Shown here piece after piece: positions 1 through 5,014 of a stretch of DNA of 9,479 nucleotides. Under the pieces are notes generated by a model. It was not told the DNA's origin, did not search any database, and saw only the letters and a list, made by a program, of their open reading frames with translations. Within the stretch, counting starts at the first letter, position 1. Every line of letters begins with the position of its first letter. The stretch comes from Treponema sp. (GTDB taxonomy: Bacteria; Spirochaetota; Spirochaetia; Treponematales; Breznakiellaceae), in NCBI GenBank assembly GCA_031254385.1, contig JAIRUO010000051.1:1-9479 (forward strand), given 5' to 3'. The position numbers and the translations under genes are program-made.

Positions 1-102
1 GCGGTCGGCAAGCTCCCTGGCCTTTGAAACCAACTCCAGGCTGACTTCTGCGGCCTTTCCTTCATTCTGCTGTATATAAACCATTACACTATTTTCGCTC
101 AT
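1..102 (-). CDS. etfA: Electron transfer flavoprotein alpha subunit, N-terminal fragment
   Basis: Partial gene: only the first 34 codons are in the window and the rest lies beyond position 1. The product begins MSENSVMVYIQQNEG, followed by KAAEVSLELVSKARELADR, which fits the beta strand and first helix of the EtfA N-terminal domain (conserved opening 'vyvE..eG.l..vslELl.kAreLA'). EtfA carries the FAD-binding half of the EtfAB heterodimer, which moves electrons between NADH or acyl-CoA dehydrogenases and other carriers in the cytoplasm. The ATG is at 102-100. An AAGGAT ribosome site overlaps the etfB stop just upstream, and the gap to etfB is only 10 bases, so the two are co-transcribed and probably translationally linked. 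The identity rests on the short N-terminus plus the etfB neighbour. Confidence 0.87.
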   Translation of the reverse strand, partial: MSENSVMVYIQQNEGKAAEVSLELVSKARELADR

Positions 103-112
103 GTTATTATCC

Positions 113-955
113 TTAACCAAAAGTATGATCCGCGATAAGGCCGTGGATCAGTTCCGTGATACCCGCTTCGTCCGGGTCGATGTACTTTATATCCGCTGCG
201 GTGAGCACCACGGAATCTATTTTCTTCACTTTAGTAGGAGAACCAGAAAGGCCGCACTGGACAGGGTCGGCGTTGATGGCCGGAATGTCCCAAAGGGCCA
301 TCGGGTTGGTGCCCACGCTGTCCGAGCCCCCCGCTACGGGAACTGTCCGCTTGTAGGTCATGGTCTTAATGGCGGAGGCCGGACGCGGCGTTTCACCTTC
401 TTCCGTAAAGGTGATAAGCGCGGGCAGCGCAGCCTTTACCTTTTCCCAGCCACCCTCTATGGAACGTATAGCGATGATTTGCTTCTTCGCCGGATCAAGG
501 CTTTCAATTTTGGACACGCAGCTAATCTGGTTGACGCCTAGCTTTTCTGCGGTCTGGGGGCCGACCTGCGCGGTGTCCCCATCAATGGCCTGACGGCCGC
601 AAACTACCAGGTCGTATCCGCCGATTTTTTCTATGGCGCACTTGAGCGCGTAAGAAGTGGCAAGGGTATCTGCTCCGGCAAAACCTCGGTCAGAAACCAG
701 TGCGGTAAAATCCGCGCCACGGTAAAGACATTCTTTTAATACAGCCGCAGCGGACGGGGGTCCCATGCACACCACATTGACCTTGGTTCCAGGGTTTTTA
801 TCTTTAATCTGGAGGGCCGCTTCCAGGGCAAAAAGGTCGTCAGGATTAAAAATCGCAGGCAGAGCCGCCCTGTTGACGGTCCCTTCCGGCGTCATGGCCT
901 CGCCAGTAATATTTTTGGTGTCAGGCACCTGTTTTACCAGAACAATTACATTCAC
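113..955 (-). CDS. etfB: Electron transfer flavoprotein beta subunit
   Basis: 280-residue EtfB, near the usual 250-280. It starts MNVIVLVKQVPDT, the classic first strand of the family. NPDD follows at residues 37-40, GADT at 94-97, and the nucleotide-binding signature CGRQAIDGDTAQVGP at 119-133. This signature holds AMP in ordinary Etf and a second FAD in electron-bifurcating Etf. The start is taken as GTG at 955-953, because an AAGGAG (968-963) sits 7 bases upstream and the family alignment begins there. A longer reading from 1027 adds 24 residues that do not look like Etf. The first gene of the leftward etfB-etfA pair, it partners EtfA in acyl-CoA redox chemistry. A bifurcating role is possible in an anaerobe but cannot be shown without the dehydrogenase partner. 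Confidence 0.95.
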   Translation of the reverse strand: MNVIVLVKQVPDTKNITGEAMTPEGTVNRAALPAIFNPDDLFALEAALQIKDKNPGTKVNVVCMGPPSAAAVLKECLYRGADFTALVSDRGFAGADTLATSYALKCAIEKIGGYDLVVCGRQAIDGDTAQVGPQTAEKLGVNQISCVSKIESLDPAKKQIIAIRSIEGGWEKVKAALPALITFTEEGETPRPASAIKTMTYKRTVPVAGGSDSVGTNPMALWDIPAINADPVQCGLSGSPTKVKKIDSVVLTAADIKYIDPDEAGITELIHGLIADHTFG

Positions 956-974
956 GGTTTTTCTCCTTAAAAGT

Positions 975-1003
975 ATCATAATAAGATTAGGCTCAAGAAG
1001 CAA
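975..1003 (-). promoter_or_regulatory. Candidate etfB promoter
   Basis: On the - strand, TTGCTT (1003-998) is followed after 17 bases by TATGAT (980-975). Spacing and -10 are good and the -35 is weak. Transcription would start near 968, right at the Shine-Dalgarno, leaving a very short leader. TTGTCA further upstream is an alternative -35. This is a visual match only. Confidence 0.3.
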
Positions 1004-1058
1004 TGGGTTTGACTGACAATTTAGCAAAATTTGTCATATTAATATTTGCGCTTTGGCC

Positions 1059-1088
1059 TTGCAGTAATGGAGAAAATATAGTTATAAT
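1059..1088 (+). promoter_or_regulatory. Promoter of the 1102 outer-membrane gene
   Basis: TTGCAG (1059-1064), an 18-base spacer and a perfect TATAAT (1083-1088). The ATG is only 13 bases beyond the -10, so the transcript would begin about 7 bases before the start codon. No Shine-Dalgarno is present there; the only purine-rich GGAG is at 1069-1072, inside the promoter. The mRNA would be almost leaderless. Confidence 0.6.
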
Positions 1089-1101
1089 ATAGAATAATAC
1101 A

Positions 1102-2121
1102 ATGAAAAAGCTGTGTTTTATTTTGGTCTTTTTGGTTTTCGCGGCCTCTTCCGCTTCACTAGTTGCCGCTGAAGTGCAGAACATTAGTCTCTATATAGAA
1201 GGAAGCGCGGATAGTGCAGAGCACCTGGAGTTCTTTACCAATCACTTCACGATAGAAGCGACGGTAAAAGGTTACGTCATAACCAGAGACAGGGCAAGTG
1301 CGCAAAATACCCTCAGATTCGATGTGCTTCCCAATATTATTCTCTACGATGACGGTACAGAGGAACAGGCCCCGTCTAGTGAGGGTCAATTTATAATCCG
1401 CATAGAGATCAGAAGAAATTCTGATGATGCGCAACTTGTGTCTTTTGATTTCCCTTTTACAGACCTTGAAACGATGAATGAATATACCCAAAACCTGTTT
1501 ACCAGGGCCGTGGTCAGCATCCCGCTGCCGGAGGAGATCATCATCGACACCTGGCGCAACAAGTGGATATATATCCGCGCATCGCTGGAATTTCCCATTA
1601 CATTTTATGTGTTAAAGGGTCCCTCAGTAGCGCATGATTTGGTGACGCCGGGCATTACCGACATGCTTGACAATAAAACCATGGCAATGCCCGCAGCCAC
1701 TATAGGCGTAGAAGTGCAATTCCTTAACTTTATGAGCATTGAGCCTAAATTTCAGATTGCCATGGAAAATCTGGGCAACACGCAGTATTTTAGTATGGCT
1801 GCCGGCCTTGAAATCAAGTTTCCGCTCAAATTCATAAGGCACGTTATGCTTGAACCATACATAGCTGGTTCATATCCGCTTTTTGTTTCCCCGACTTTTT
1901 TGCAATTCCCCCTGTTTGGAGTTGGTGGCGGCGTACAGCTCGGCATAAAGATGGGCAGTTCCGGCATACTCTTTTTAGATATCAACTACATGTATTTTTT
2001 TAGAGACGCGGAAACAAAAAACTATTTGGGACCCACTTGGAGTCCATCAGTAATTCCCTACCAGCGTTCTGTTATCGGAATTGGCATTGGCTATAAATTC
2101 GGATTTATTGACCGCCGCTAA
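1102..2121 (+). CDS. Exported protein with a probable C-terminal outer-membrane beta-barrel
   Basis: 339 residues, family not recognised by name. Residues 1-23 form a signal peptide (MKK, hydrophobic core, VAA before E24). Residues 24 to about 150 form a mixed alpha/beta periplasmic-type domain. From about 155 to the end there are seven or eight stretches of alternating hydrophobic and polar residues (for example WIYIRASLEFPITFYV, VMLEPYIAGSYPLF, FGVGGGVQLGIKMG, RSVIGIGIGYKFGF), as in a small OmpW-type barrel, ending in YKFGFIDRR. The start is fixed by the signal peptide and the promoter just upstream. It stands divergent to etfB, with the phosphoesterase gene 47 bases downstream on the same strand and no clear terminator between. 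A surface or transport role is an inference from the barrel pattern. Confidence 0.75.
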   Translation: MKKLCFILVFLVFAASSASLVAAEVQNISLYIEGSADSAEHLEFFTNHFTIEATVKGYVITRDRASAQNTLRFDVLPNIILYDDGTEEQAPSSEGQFIIRIEIRRNSDDAQLVSFDFPFTDLETMNEYTQNLFTRAVVSIPLPEEIIIDTWRNKWIYIRASLEFPITFYVLKGPSVAHDLVTPGITDMLDNKTMAMPAATIGVEVQFLNFMSIEPKFQIAMENLGNTQYFSMAAGLEIKFPLKFIRHVMLEPYIAGSYPLFVSPTFLQFPLFGVGGGVQLGIKMGSSGILFLDINYMYFFRDAETKNYLGPTWSPSVIPYQRSVIGIGIGYKFGFIDRR

Positions 2122-2168
2122 ATGTAAAGCGGATAACAGCCTTTCTCAAAAAACCTAAGGAAAAGAAA

Positions 2169-2858
2169 TTGAAAATCATTTGCGTGCCAGATGTTCATCA
2201 ATCTATTCATTGGAGAAAATTATTAAATTTCAATTTGAATACAGTAGATAAAATTGTATTTTTAGGCGATTATTTTGACTGCTGGGAAAATGAGTGGCCG
2301 CATCAAGGCGAAAATTTTGAAAACATAATTCTATTTAAGAAAGATGCCCCTGATAAGATTGACGTATTATTTGGAAATCATGATACAAGTTATTTATTGG
2401 ATGAAAGGTGCAGCGGTTATCAGCATCATAAGGCAAGATATATCAAGGAATTGATAAAAAATTCTATGCAATTTATGCAAATAGTTTCTGTTTATGATAA
2501 ATATATCTTTTCTCATGCCGGGGTCTCTTACAAATGGATGCGCTGTGCAGGAGTTAAAAATTTAGATGAGATAAATCCATTATTTAAAGAAAGGCCCAAT
2601 TTCTTTAGATGGGTTGGCCCAAACAATTACGGAGACAACCCTAACGAAGGGCCTCTCTGGATACGGCCTGCATCATTACACAAAACCTCTGTAAAAGAGT
2701 ACAATCAAATTGTCGGCCACACAGAAGTTGATCTGCTAAGATACAGACAATCGCCTTATTCGGGAATGAATATACTTTGTATAGATTCCGGAACTCATGA
2801 AAATATTATTTTATTGGATACGGAGACTGGGGATTGGGAGAAGCTGGGAAGTGAATGA
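2169..2858 (+). CDS. Calcineurin-like metallophosphoesterase (PPP-like)
   Basis: 229 residues holding all metal and phosphate motifs of the binuclear metallophosphoesterase fold: D8-x-H10 (PDVH), GDYFD at 33-37, GNHD at 69-72, SHAG with H116 and GHTE with H184. GPLWIRP at 161-167 recalls the W-x-R segment of PPP-type Ser/Thr phosphatases, so it is nearer to these than to nucleases such as Mre11. The substrate cannot be told; a protein phosphatase or a nucleotide hydrolase are both possible. No signal peptide, so cytoplasmic. The start is TTG at 2169, set by AAGGA (2157-2161) 7 bases upstream and by the fold beginning at once (MKIICVPDVH). The codons are distinctly A/T-rich compared with etfB or ter, which suggests acquisition by transfer. 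Confidence 0.9.
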   Translation: MKIICVPDVHQSIHWRKLLNFNLNTVDKIVFLGDYFDCWENEWPHQGENFENIILFKKDAPDKIDVLFGNHDTSYLLDERCSGYQHHKARYIKELIKNSMQFMQIVSVYDKYIFSHAGVSYKWMRCAGVKNLDEINPLFKERPNFFRWVGPNNYGDNPNEGPLWIRPASLHKTSVKEYNQIVGHTEVDLLRYRQSPYSGMNILCIDSGTHENIILLDTETGDWEKLGSE

Positions 2859-2875
2859 TATTTCTCAAAATGTTC

Positions 2876-2930
2876 TCACACAAAGGCACAGAGGTTCTAA
2901 GGCACTAAGATATGAGGATCGTTTGTGTGA
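2876..2930. repeat. Inverted repeat enclosing degenerate AAGGCAC repeats
   Basis: TCACACAAA (2876-2884) and TTTGTGTGA (2922-2930) are perfect 9-base arms. Just inside lie two copies of AAGGCAC (2883-2889 and 2899-2905), 16 bases apart. It sits between the convergent ends of the phosphoesterase gene and the 3019 gene. It may act as a weak transcript end, though there is no T run. Confidence 0.45.
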
Positions 2931-3018
2931 CTAATTTAGGGATAAGTTCGAAATGAGCTCAACTTTGTCAGCAAAAAAGGTTCTCTACCGATTGACTTAG
3001 GCTCTTTCTAATTCTTAA

Positions 3019-3402
3019 CTATGGTTGAACCTTTTCCTTTTTATTCGGCAGAAAAAATTCAAGTGAAGACCGCGACAGATTTCTAAAATGCAATTGATTC
3101 AGAAACTCCTTAAAAAGTTCCTTATCATCATGAATTGTAAGATTTACAGTTTGAGTATGAAGGGCTAGGCAAATCATGAAGTATGCCAAATATTCATTAA
3201 AATAAGCCTGAATATATGATTCAGGAGGTGGTTCTTGTCCTTGTTTATAGGTAAGATGAAACGGCTTTAGCACGGAAAACCAATATAGGAGGACTGCGAC
3301 TTGGCGTTCTATATATGGATTACCGGAAGGGATTTTGAACCCAAAGTCTGCGCCTTCTAAAATTATCTTTTCAAGCTGATCTTGCTGATTTTTATCCAGC
3401 AC
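3019..3402 (-). CDS. Hypothetical protein, probable 3' part of an interrupted gene
   Basis: 127 residues from a GTG at 3402-3400, with GGAG only 4 bases upstream. I do not recognise the family. The sequence is soluble-looking and mixed helical, with a hydrophobic aromatic stretch (VAVLLYWFSVLKPFHL) and a Phe/Leu-rich middle and end. There is no signal peptide or clear motif. The frame is open for 22 further codons upstream of the GTG (peptide beginning TRYSRDIYGFRRI) until a TAA at 3471-3469. Directly beyond that, in the same frame, lies the 3469-3723 stretch. This is therefore most likely the C-terminal part of a 234-residue protein split by one stop codon. It may still be made separately by reinitiation at the GTG. 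Confidence 0.5.
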   Translation of the reverse strand: MLDKNQQDQLEKIILEGADFGFKIPSGNPYIERQVAVLLYWFSVLKPFHLTYKQGQEPPPESYIQAYFNEYLAYFMICLALHTQTVNLTIHDDKELFKEFLNQLHFRNLSRSSLEFFLPNKKEKVQP

Positions 3403-3468
3403 TGACTCCAGGTTACGTATTTTTGCACTTATGCGCCGGAAGCCATATATATCACGAGAGTATCGGGT

Positions 3469-3723
3469 TTATACGCTTAATAGAGAGGGAAAGTTTATCA
3501 ATGGCTGGCATCGGTTAAAAGAATCTTCCTCCTCTATTAAGCCCCCATACACTGCATCCGCAATGGCTTTAACTTTATTTACAACGGCTACCCTGTTCTT
3601 CCGCTTGAATTGACCGGCTTCAAACACATAATTCATTTTATAATCGTGTTCATAGACTGCATCCTGAAACAGAGCAAAATAACAATCCAGTCGATTGGGA
3701 AACATTGTGTCAAAAGAGGTCAT
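3469..3723 (-). CDS. Hypothetical protein, probable 5' part of an interrupted gene
   Basis: 84 residues from ATG at 3723, starting MTSFDTMFPNRLDCYFALF. No known domain seen; the middle is a basic helix-like stretch (QFKRKNRVAVVNKVKAIADA). It ends at TAA (3471-3469) and continues in frame into the peptide that leads to the 3019-3402 product. The ribosome site is poor: AAGGGA lies about 14 bases upstream, inside the end of the preceding stretch. No + strand gene is credible here; the small + frame at 3431-3613 is its shadow. Confidence 0.45.
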   Translation of the reverse strand: MTSFDTMFPNRLDCYFALFQDAVYEHDYKMNYVFEAGQFKRKNRVAVVNKVKAIADAVYGGLIEEEDSFNRCQPLINFPSLLSV

Positions 3724-3732
3724 TTTATGCGT

Positions 3733-3936
3733 CTAATCCCTTAAAGCAGCTAGTATTTTCTTGGTAAGCTGTTTCGCATATTCGTCAAGCGAATCATTAC
3801 ATAGTTGACATGGAAAAGATACATACGGATTAGGATTAATTTTTGTCCGCTCATGAATTTCCGATGAAAAGAAGGCTTCATTATTCAGATCAATGTTTAA
3901 TTCGTTGAAATATGATGGCATCTTTGTAGGTTCCAT
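3733..3936 (-). CDS. Small hypothetical protein with a CxxC pair
   Basis: 67 residues from ATG at 3936, or from a second ATG at codon 6. Not recognised. The C-terminal half carries FPCQLC, a lone CxxC that could bind a metal together with other ligands, followed by a charged amphipathic helix (LDEYAKQLTKKILAALRD). It ends at TAG (3735-3733). The reading frame is the same as that of the next stretch, which starts three codons later, so it is either a separate first gene of a small operon or the N-terminus of one decayed 305-residue protein. A good promoter sits directly upstream. Confidence 0.45.
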   Translation of the reverse strand: MEPTKMPSYFNELNIDLNNEAFFSSEIHERTKINPNPYVSFPCQLCNDSLDEYAKQLTKKILAALRD

Positions 3937-3942
3937 ATATTA

Positions 3943-3972
3943 ATAATATCGGTAAAGGCAGGTATTTGTCAA
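3943..3972 (-). promoter_or_regulatory. Promoter of the 3936 gene cluster
   Basis: A perfect TTGACA (3972-3967), 18-base spacer and TATTAT (3948-3943) on the - strand. Only 6 bases separate the -10 from the ATG at 3936, so transcription would begin at about the start codon itself. Either the mRNA is leaderless, or translation starts at the ATG of codon 6. Confidence 0.55.
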
Positions 3973-3981
3973 CCACACGCA

Positions 3982-4023
3982 ATGCCTCACGTTAAATCTA
4001 ACCGAAGCAGGGGTGATGCCTCA
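3982..4023 (+). repeat. Direct repeat ATGCCTCA before the 4026 gene
   Basis: ATGCCTCA occurs at 3982-3989 and 4016-4023, 34 bases apart, flanking the leader of the 4026 gene. The second copy lies between its ribosome site and the ATG. It could be an operator pair or chance. Confidence 0.3.
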
Positions 4024-4025
4024 AG

Positions 4026-4541
4026 ATGAAAATCAAACTATCTAGGGAAGAACCGCTGGAAAGAAAAGGCATAAACCTATATAAAAGACTAGTGAGCCAA
4101 TTAATCACAACCGATATAGGAATGCCCGCGCAATGGCTTATAGAGGCCGCAGCAAGCATCGGGCTGGACTATTCAAAGCTTACCCACGAAATAACAAACC
4201 ACTTCAAAACGCATGTTATAAAGCGACATGGGGAACTGACAAAACACGGAGCCGCTACGGTAACAGAGGCTGACTTTGAATTGATACCCTCGATAGTGGA
4301 AAAGCCGGATATGGCGATTATCGGCGCGACACGGCGGGGAATATTTTGCAATGTCTACATAAAAATTGAAAGCAACATAGCCTATCTCTATTTTGACCAA
4401 GTATTAGACAGCAAACGAAATAGGGCGCTGCGGAGCGGCACTTTTTACAAAGTAACCCGACCGCTTACGCTGGATGAGGTCTTAAAGAACGTATCTAGGA
4501 ATGATAAAACGGACATATCAAAAGCAAAGATTTTGGCATAG
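4026..4541 (+). CDS. PBECR/BECR-fold RNase-like protein, stand-alone
   Basis: 171 residues. The central part fits, from memory, the phage-associated Barnase-EndoU-ColicinE5/D-RelE-like (PBECR) nuclease domains often found at the end of phage MuF-type proteins. HVIKRHG at 63-69 holds two conserved-type histidines. VTEADFELIPSIVEKPD at 79-95 follows, then three beta-strand-like stretches and SGTFYKV at 137-143, like the closing T-x-Y-K motif. The N-terminal 60 residues are helical. No MuF or portal segment is present, so it is stand-alone, either as a toxin-like RNase or a prophage remnant. ATG 4026 is preceded by GGTGAT (4012-4017), complementary to the very 3' end of 16S rRNA. It is divergent from the broken 3936-3019 cluster and has no obvious immunity gene in the same direction. 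Catalytic activity is inferred. Confidence 0.72.
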   Translation: MKIKLSREEPLERKGINLYKRLVSQLITTDIGMPAQWLIEAAASIGLDYSKLTHEITNHFKTHVIKRHGELTKHGAATVTEADFELIPSIVEKPDMAIIGATRRGIFCNVYIKIESNIAYLYFDQVLDSKRNRALRSGTFYKVTRPLTLDEVLKNVSRNDKTDISKAKILA

Positions 4542-4707
4542 CCGCAGGGCATTAAAAACGCCCAAACAGCGGGAGGCCATCCCCACGGTGAGGCATGGGA
4601 AACCCACGCCCGACGGCAGCCACTTCCGCCTCTTTGATGGACGATACCTAAAATATCCTATAAAAAGCCCCAGTTTGTCAAGCCTCAGGCGCGAACCCAG
4701 GTTCGAA

Positions 4708-4836
4708 GGCTCTTTTAAGGAAGCTATTATATGCCCGACCACATGGATCATGCGGTCGAGCTACGGGTCAACCCTTCGGGGTGGCTCTTTCAAGGTATGT
4801 ATTTACTGCCCGCTAAAAGCGGGTTACGGGTCAACC
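4708..4836 (+). repeat. Two tandem units, each with an internal hairpin
   Basis: Unit 1 (4708-4773) and unit 2 (4783-4836) both start GGCTCTTT(T/C)AAGG and both end TACGGGTCAACC. Between these ends each has TGCCCG opening a hairpin, but the hairpins differ in sequence. Unit 1 pairs CGACCACAT (4736-4744) with ATGCGGTCG (4750-4758). Unit 2 pairs CCCGCT (4809-4814) with AGCGGG (4818-4823). Ends conserved and a stem kept with different bases suggest selection for structure. The terminator at 4898-4969 shares the CCCG-stem-CGGG plan and a C-A-R-CCTTTTTACC tail, and may be a third, diverged unit. Possibly REP/BIME-like. Confidence 0.6.
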
Positions 4837-4897
4837 TTTTTACCGCCAGAAATCGCCGATACCTCATCTAACGTCTATTCCCCCGACCTTGTCCAAT

Positions 4898-4969
4898 AAA
4901 AAAGCCGCCCCACCCGCAGAAGCATCGCTTATGCAAGCGAAGCTTCCGGGAAGATAGGGCAGCCTTTTT
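4898..4969. terminator. Bidirectional rho-independent terminator
   Basis: The outer arms AAAAAAGCCGCCC (4898-4910) and GGGCAGCCTTTTT (4957-4969) pair almost fully, giving a T run on either strand. Inside is a second strong stem: CCCG (4913-4916) with CGGG (4947-4950), and GAAGCATCGCTT (4919-4930) with AAGCGAAGCTTC (4935-4946), one mismatch, loop ATGC. It lies between convergent genes and serves both. Confidence 0.75.
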
Positions 4970-4980
4970 ACCAGCCTGTG

Positions 4981-5006
4981 TTCCGCAAAACCGGAGTTTT
5001 ACGGAA
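4981..5006 (-). terminator. Hairpin directly after the 5015 lipoprotein gene
   Basis: TTCCGCAAAAC (4981-4991) pairs with GTTTTACGGAA (4996-5006), with one mismatch and loop CGGA. It lies 8 bases beyond the lipoprotein stop codon. There is no T run after it on the - strand, so it may protect the 3' end or assist the terminator further on. Confidence 0.5.
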
Positions 5007-5014
5007 GGCCTAAG

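Larger units (their letters stand above)
3019..3936 (-). pseudogene. Single reading frame broken by TAG and TAA
   Basis: From ATG 3936 to the stop at 3021-3019 there are 306 codons in one frame with only two internal stops, TAG at 3735-3733 and TAA at 3471-3469. There are no frame changes. The TAA falls between SLLSV and TRYSRDIYG with protein-like composition on both sides, which argues for a nonsense change in a 234-residue gene (3723-3019). The case for the TAG is weaker, because an ATG follows four codons later and it may be a normal gene boundary. Sequencing error is possible. Stop-codon reassignment is unlikely, since neighbouring genes end normally at TAA and TAG. Confidence 0.5.
4542..5014. 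other. Gene-free convergent region rich in hairpins
   Basis: 473 bases between the ends of the 4026 and 5015 genes. I see no credible gene. A 132-codon + frame (4501-4899) has no recognisable protein and runs through hairpins. Contents in order: a GGGC...GCCC pair just after the stop (4546-4562), a 14-base near-palindrome CGAACC-CA-GGTTCG around 4692-4706, two related hairpin-bearing units, and two terminator-like structures listed separately. Confidence 0.7.

Noticed and set aside
956..1027. A longer EtfB start at 1027 adding 24 residues.
   Set aside because: The added peptide does not resemble Etf, and the GTG at 955 has a clear AAGGAG at proper distance and begins exactly where the family begins.
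3431..3613. A 60-codon + strand frame.
   Set aside because: It is antisense to the interrupted - strand gene, lacks a ribosome site and has low-complexity Ser/Thr/Leu content.
3469..3735. Stop-codon reassignment or recoding as the reason for the in-frame TAG and TAA.
   Set aside because: Both TAA and TAG end neighbouring genes normally (etfB and the barrel gene at TAA, ter at TAG), and neither stop is the UGA used for selenocysteine.
4691..4710. A tRNA-like TpsiC loop (GGTTCGA) at 4700-4706.
   Set aside because: The 5-base T stem does not pair and no acceptor, D or anticodon arms can be placed around it. It is part of a short palindrome.
4501..4899. A 132-codon + strand reading frame over the hairpin region, in which the two repeat units stay in the same frame.
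   Set aside because: It overlaps the end of the 4026 gene, has no ribosome site, no recognisable protein features, and crosses hairpins. The frame agreement of the units is a 1 in 3 event.
4700..4970. A CRISPR array reading of the repeated units.
   Set aside because: Only two clear units, of unequal length, with structured rather than unique centres and no cas genes.
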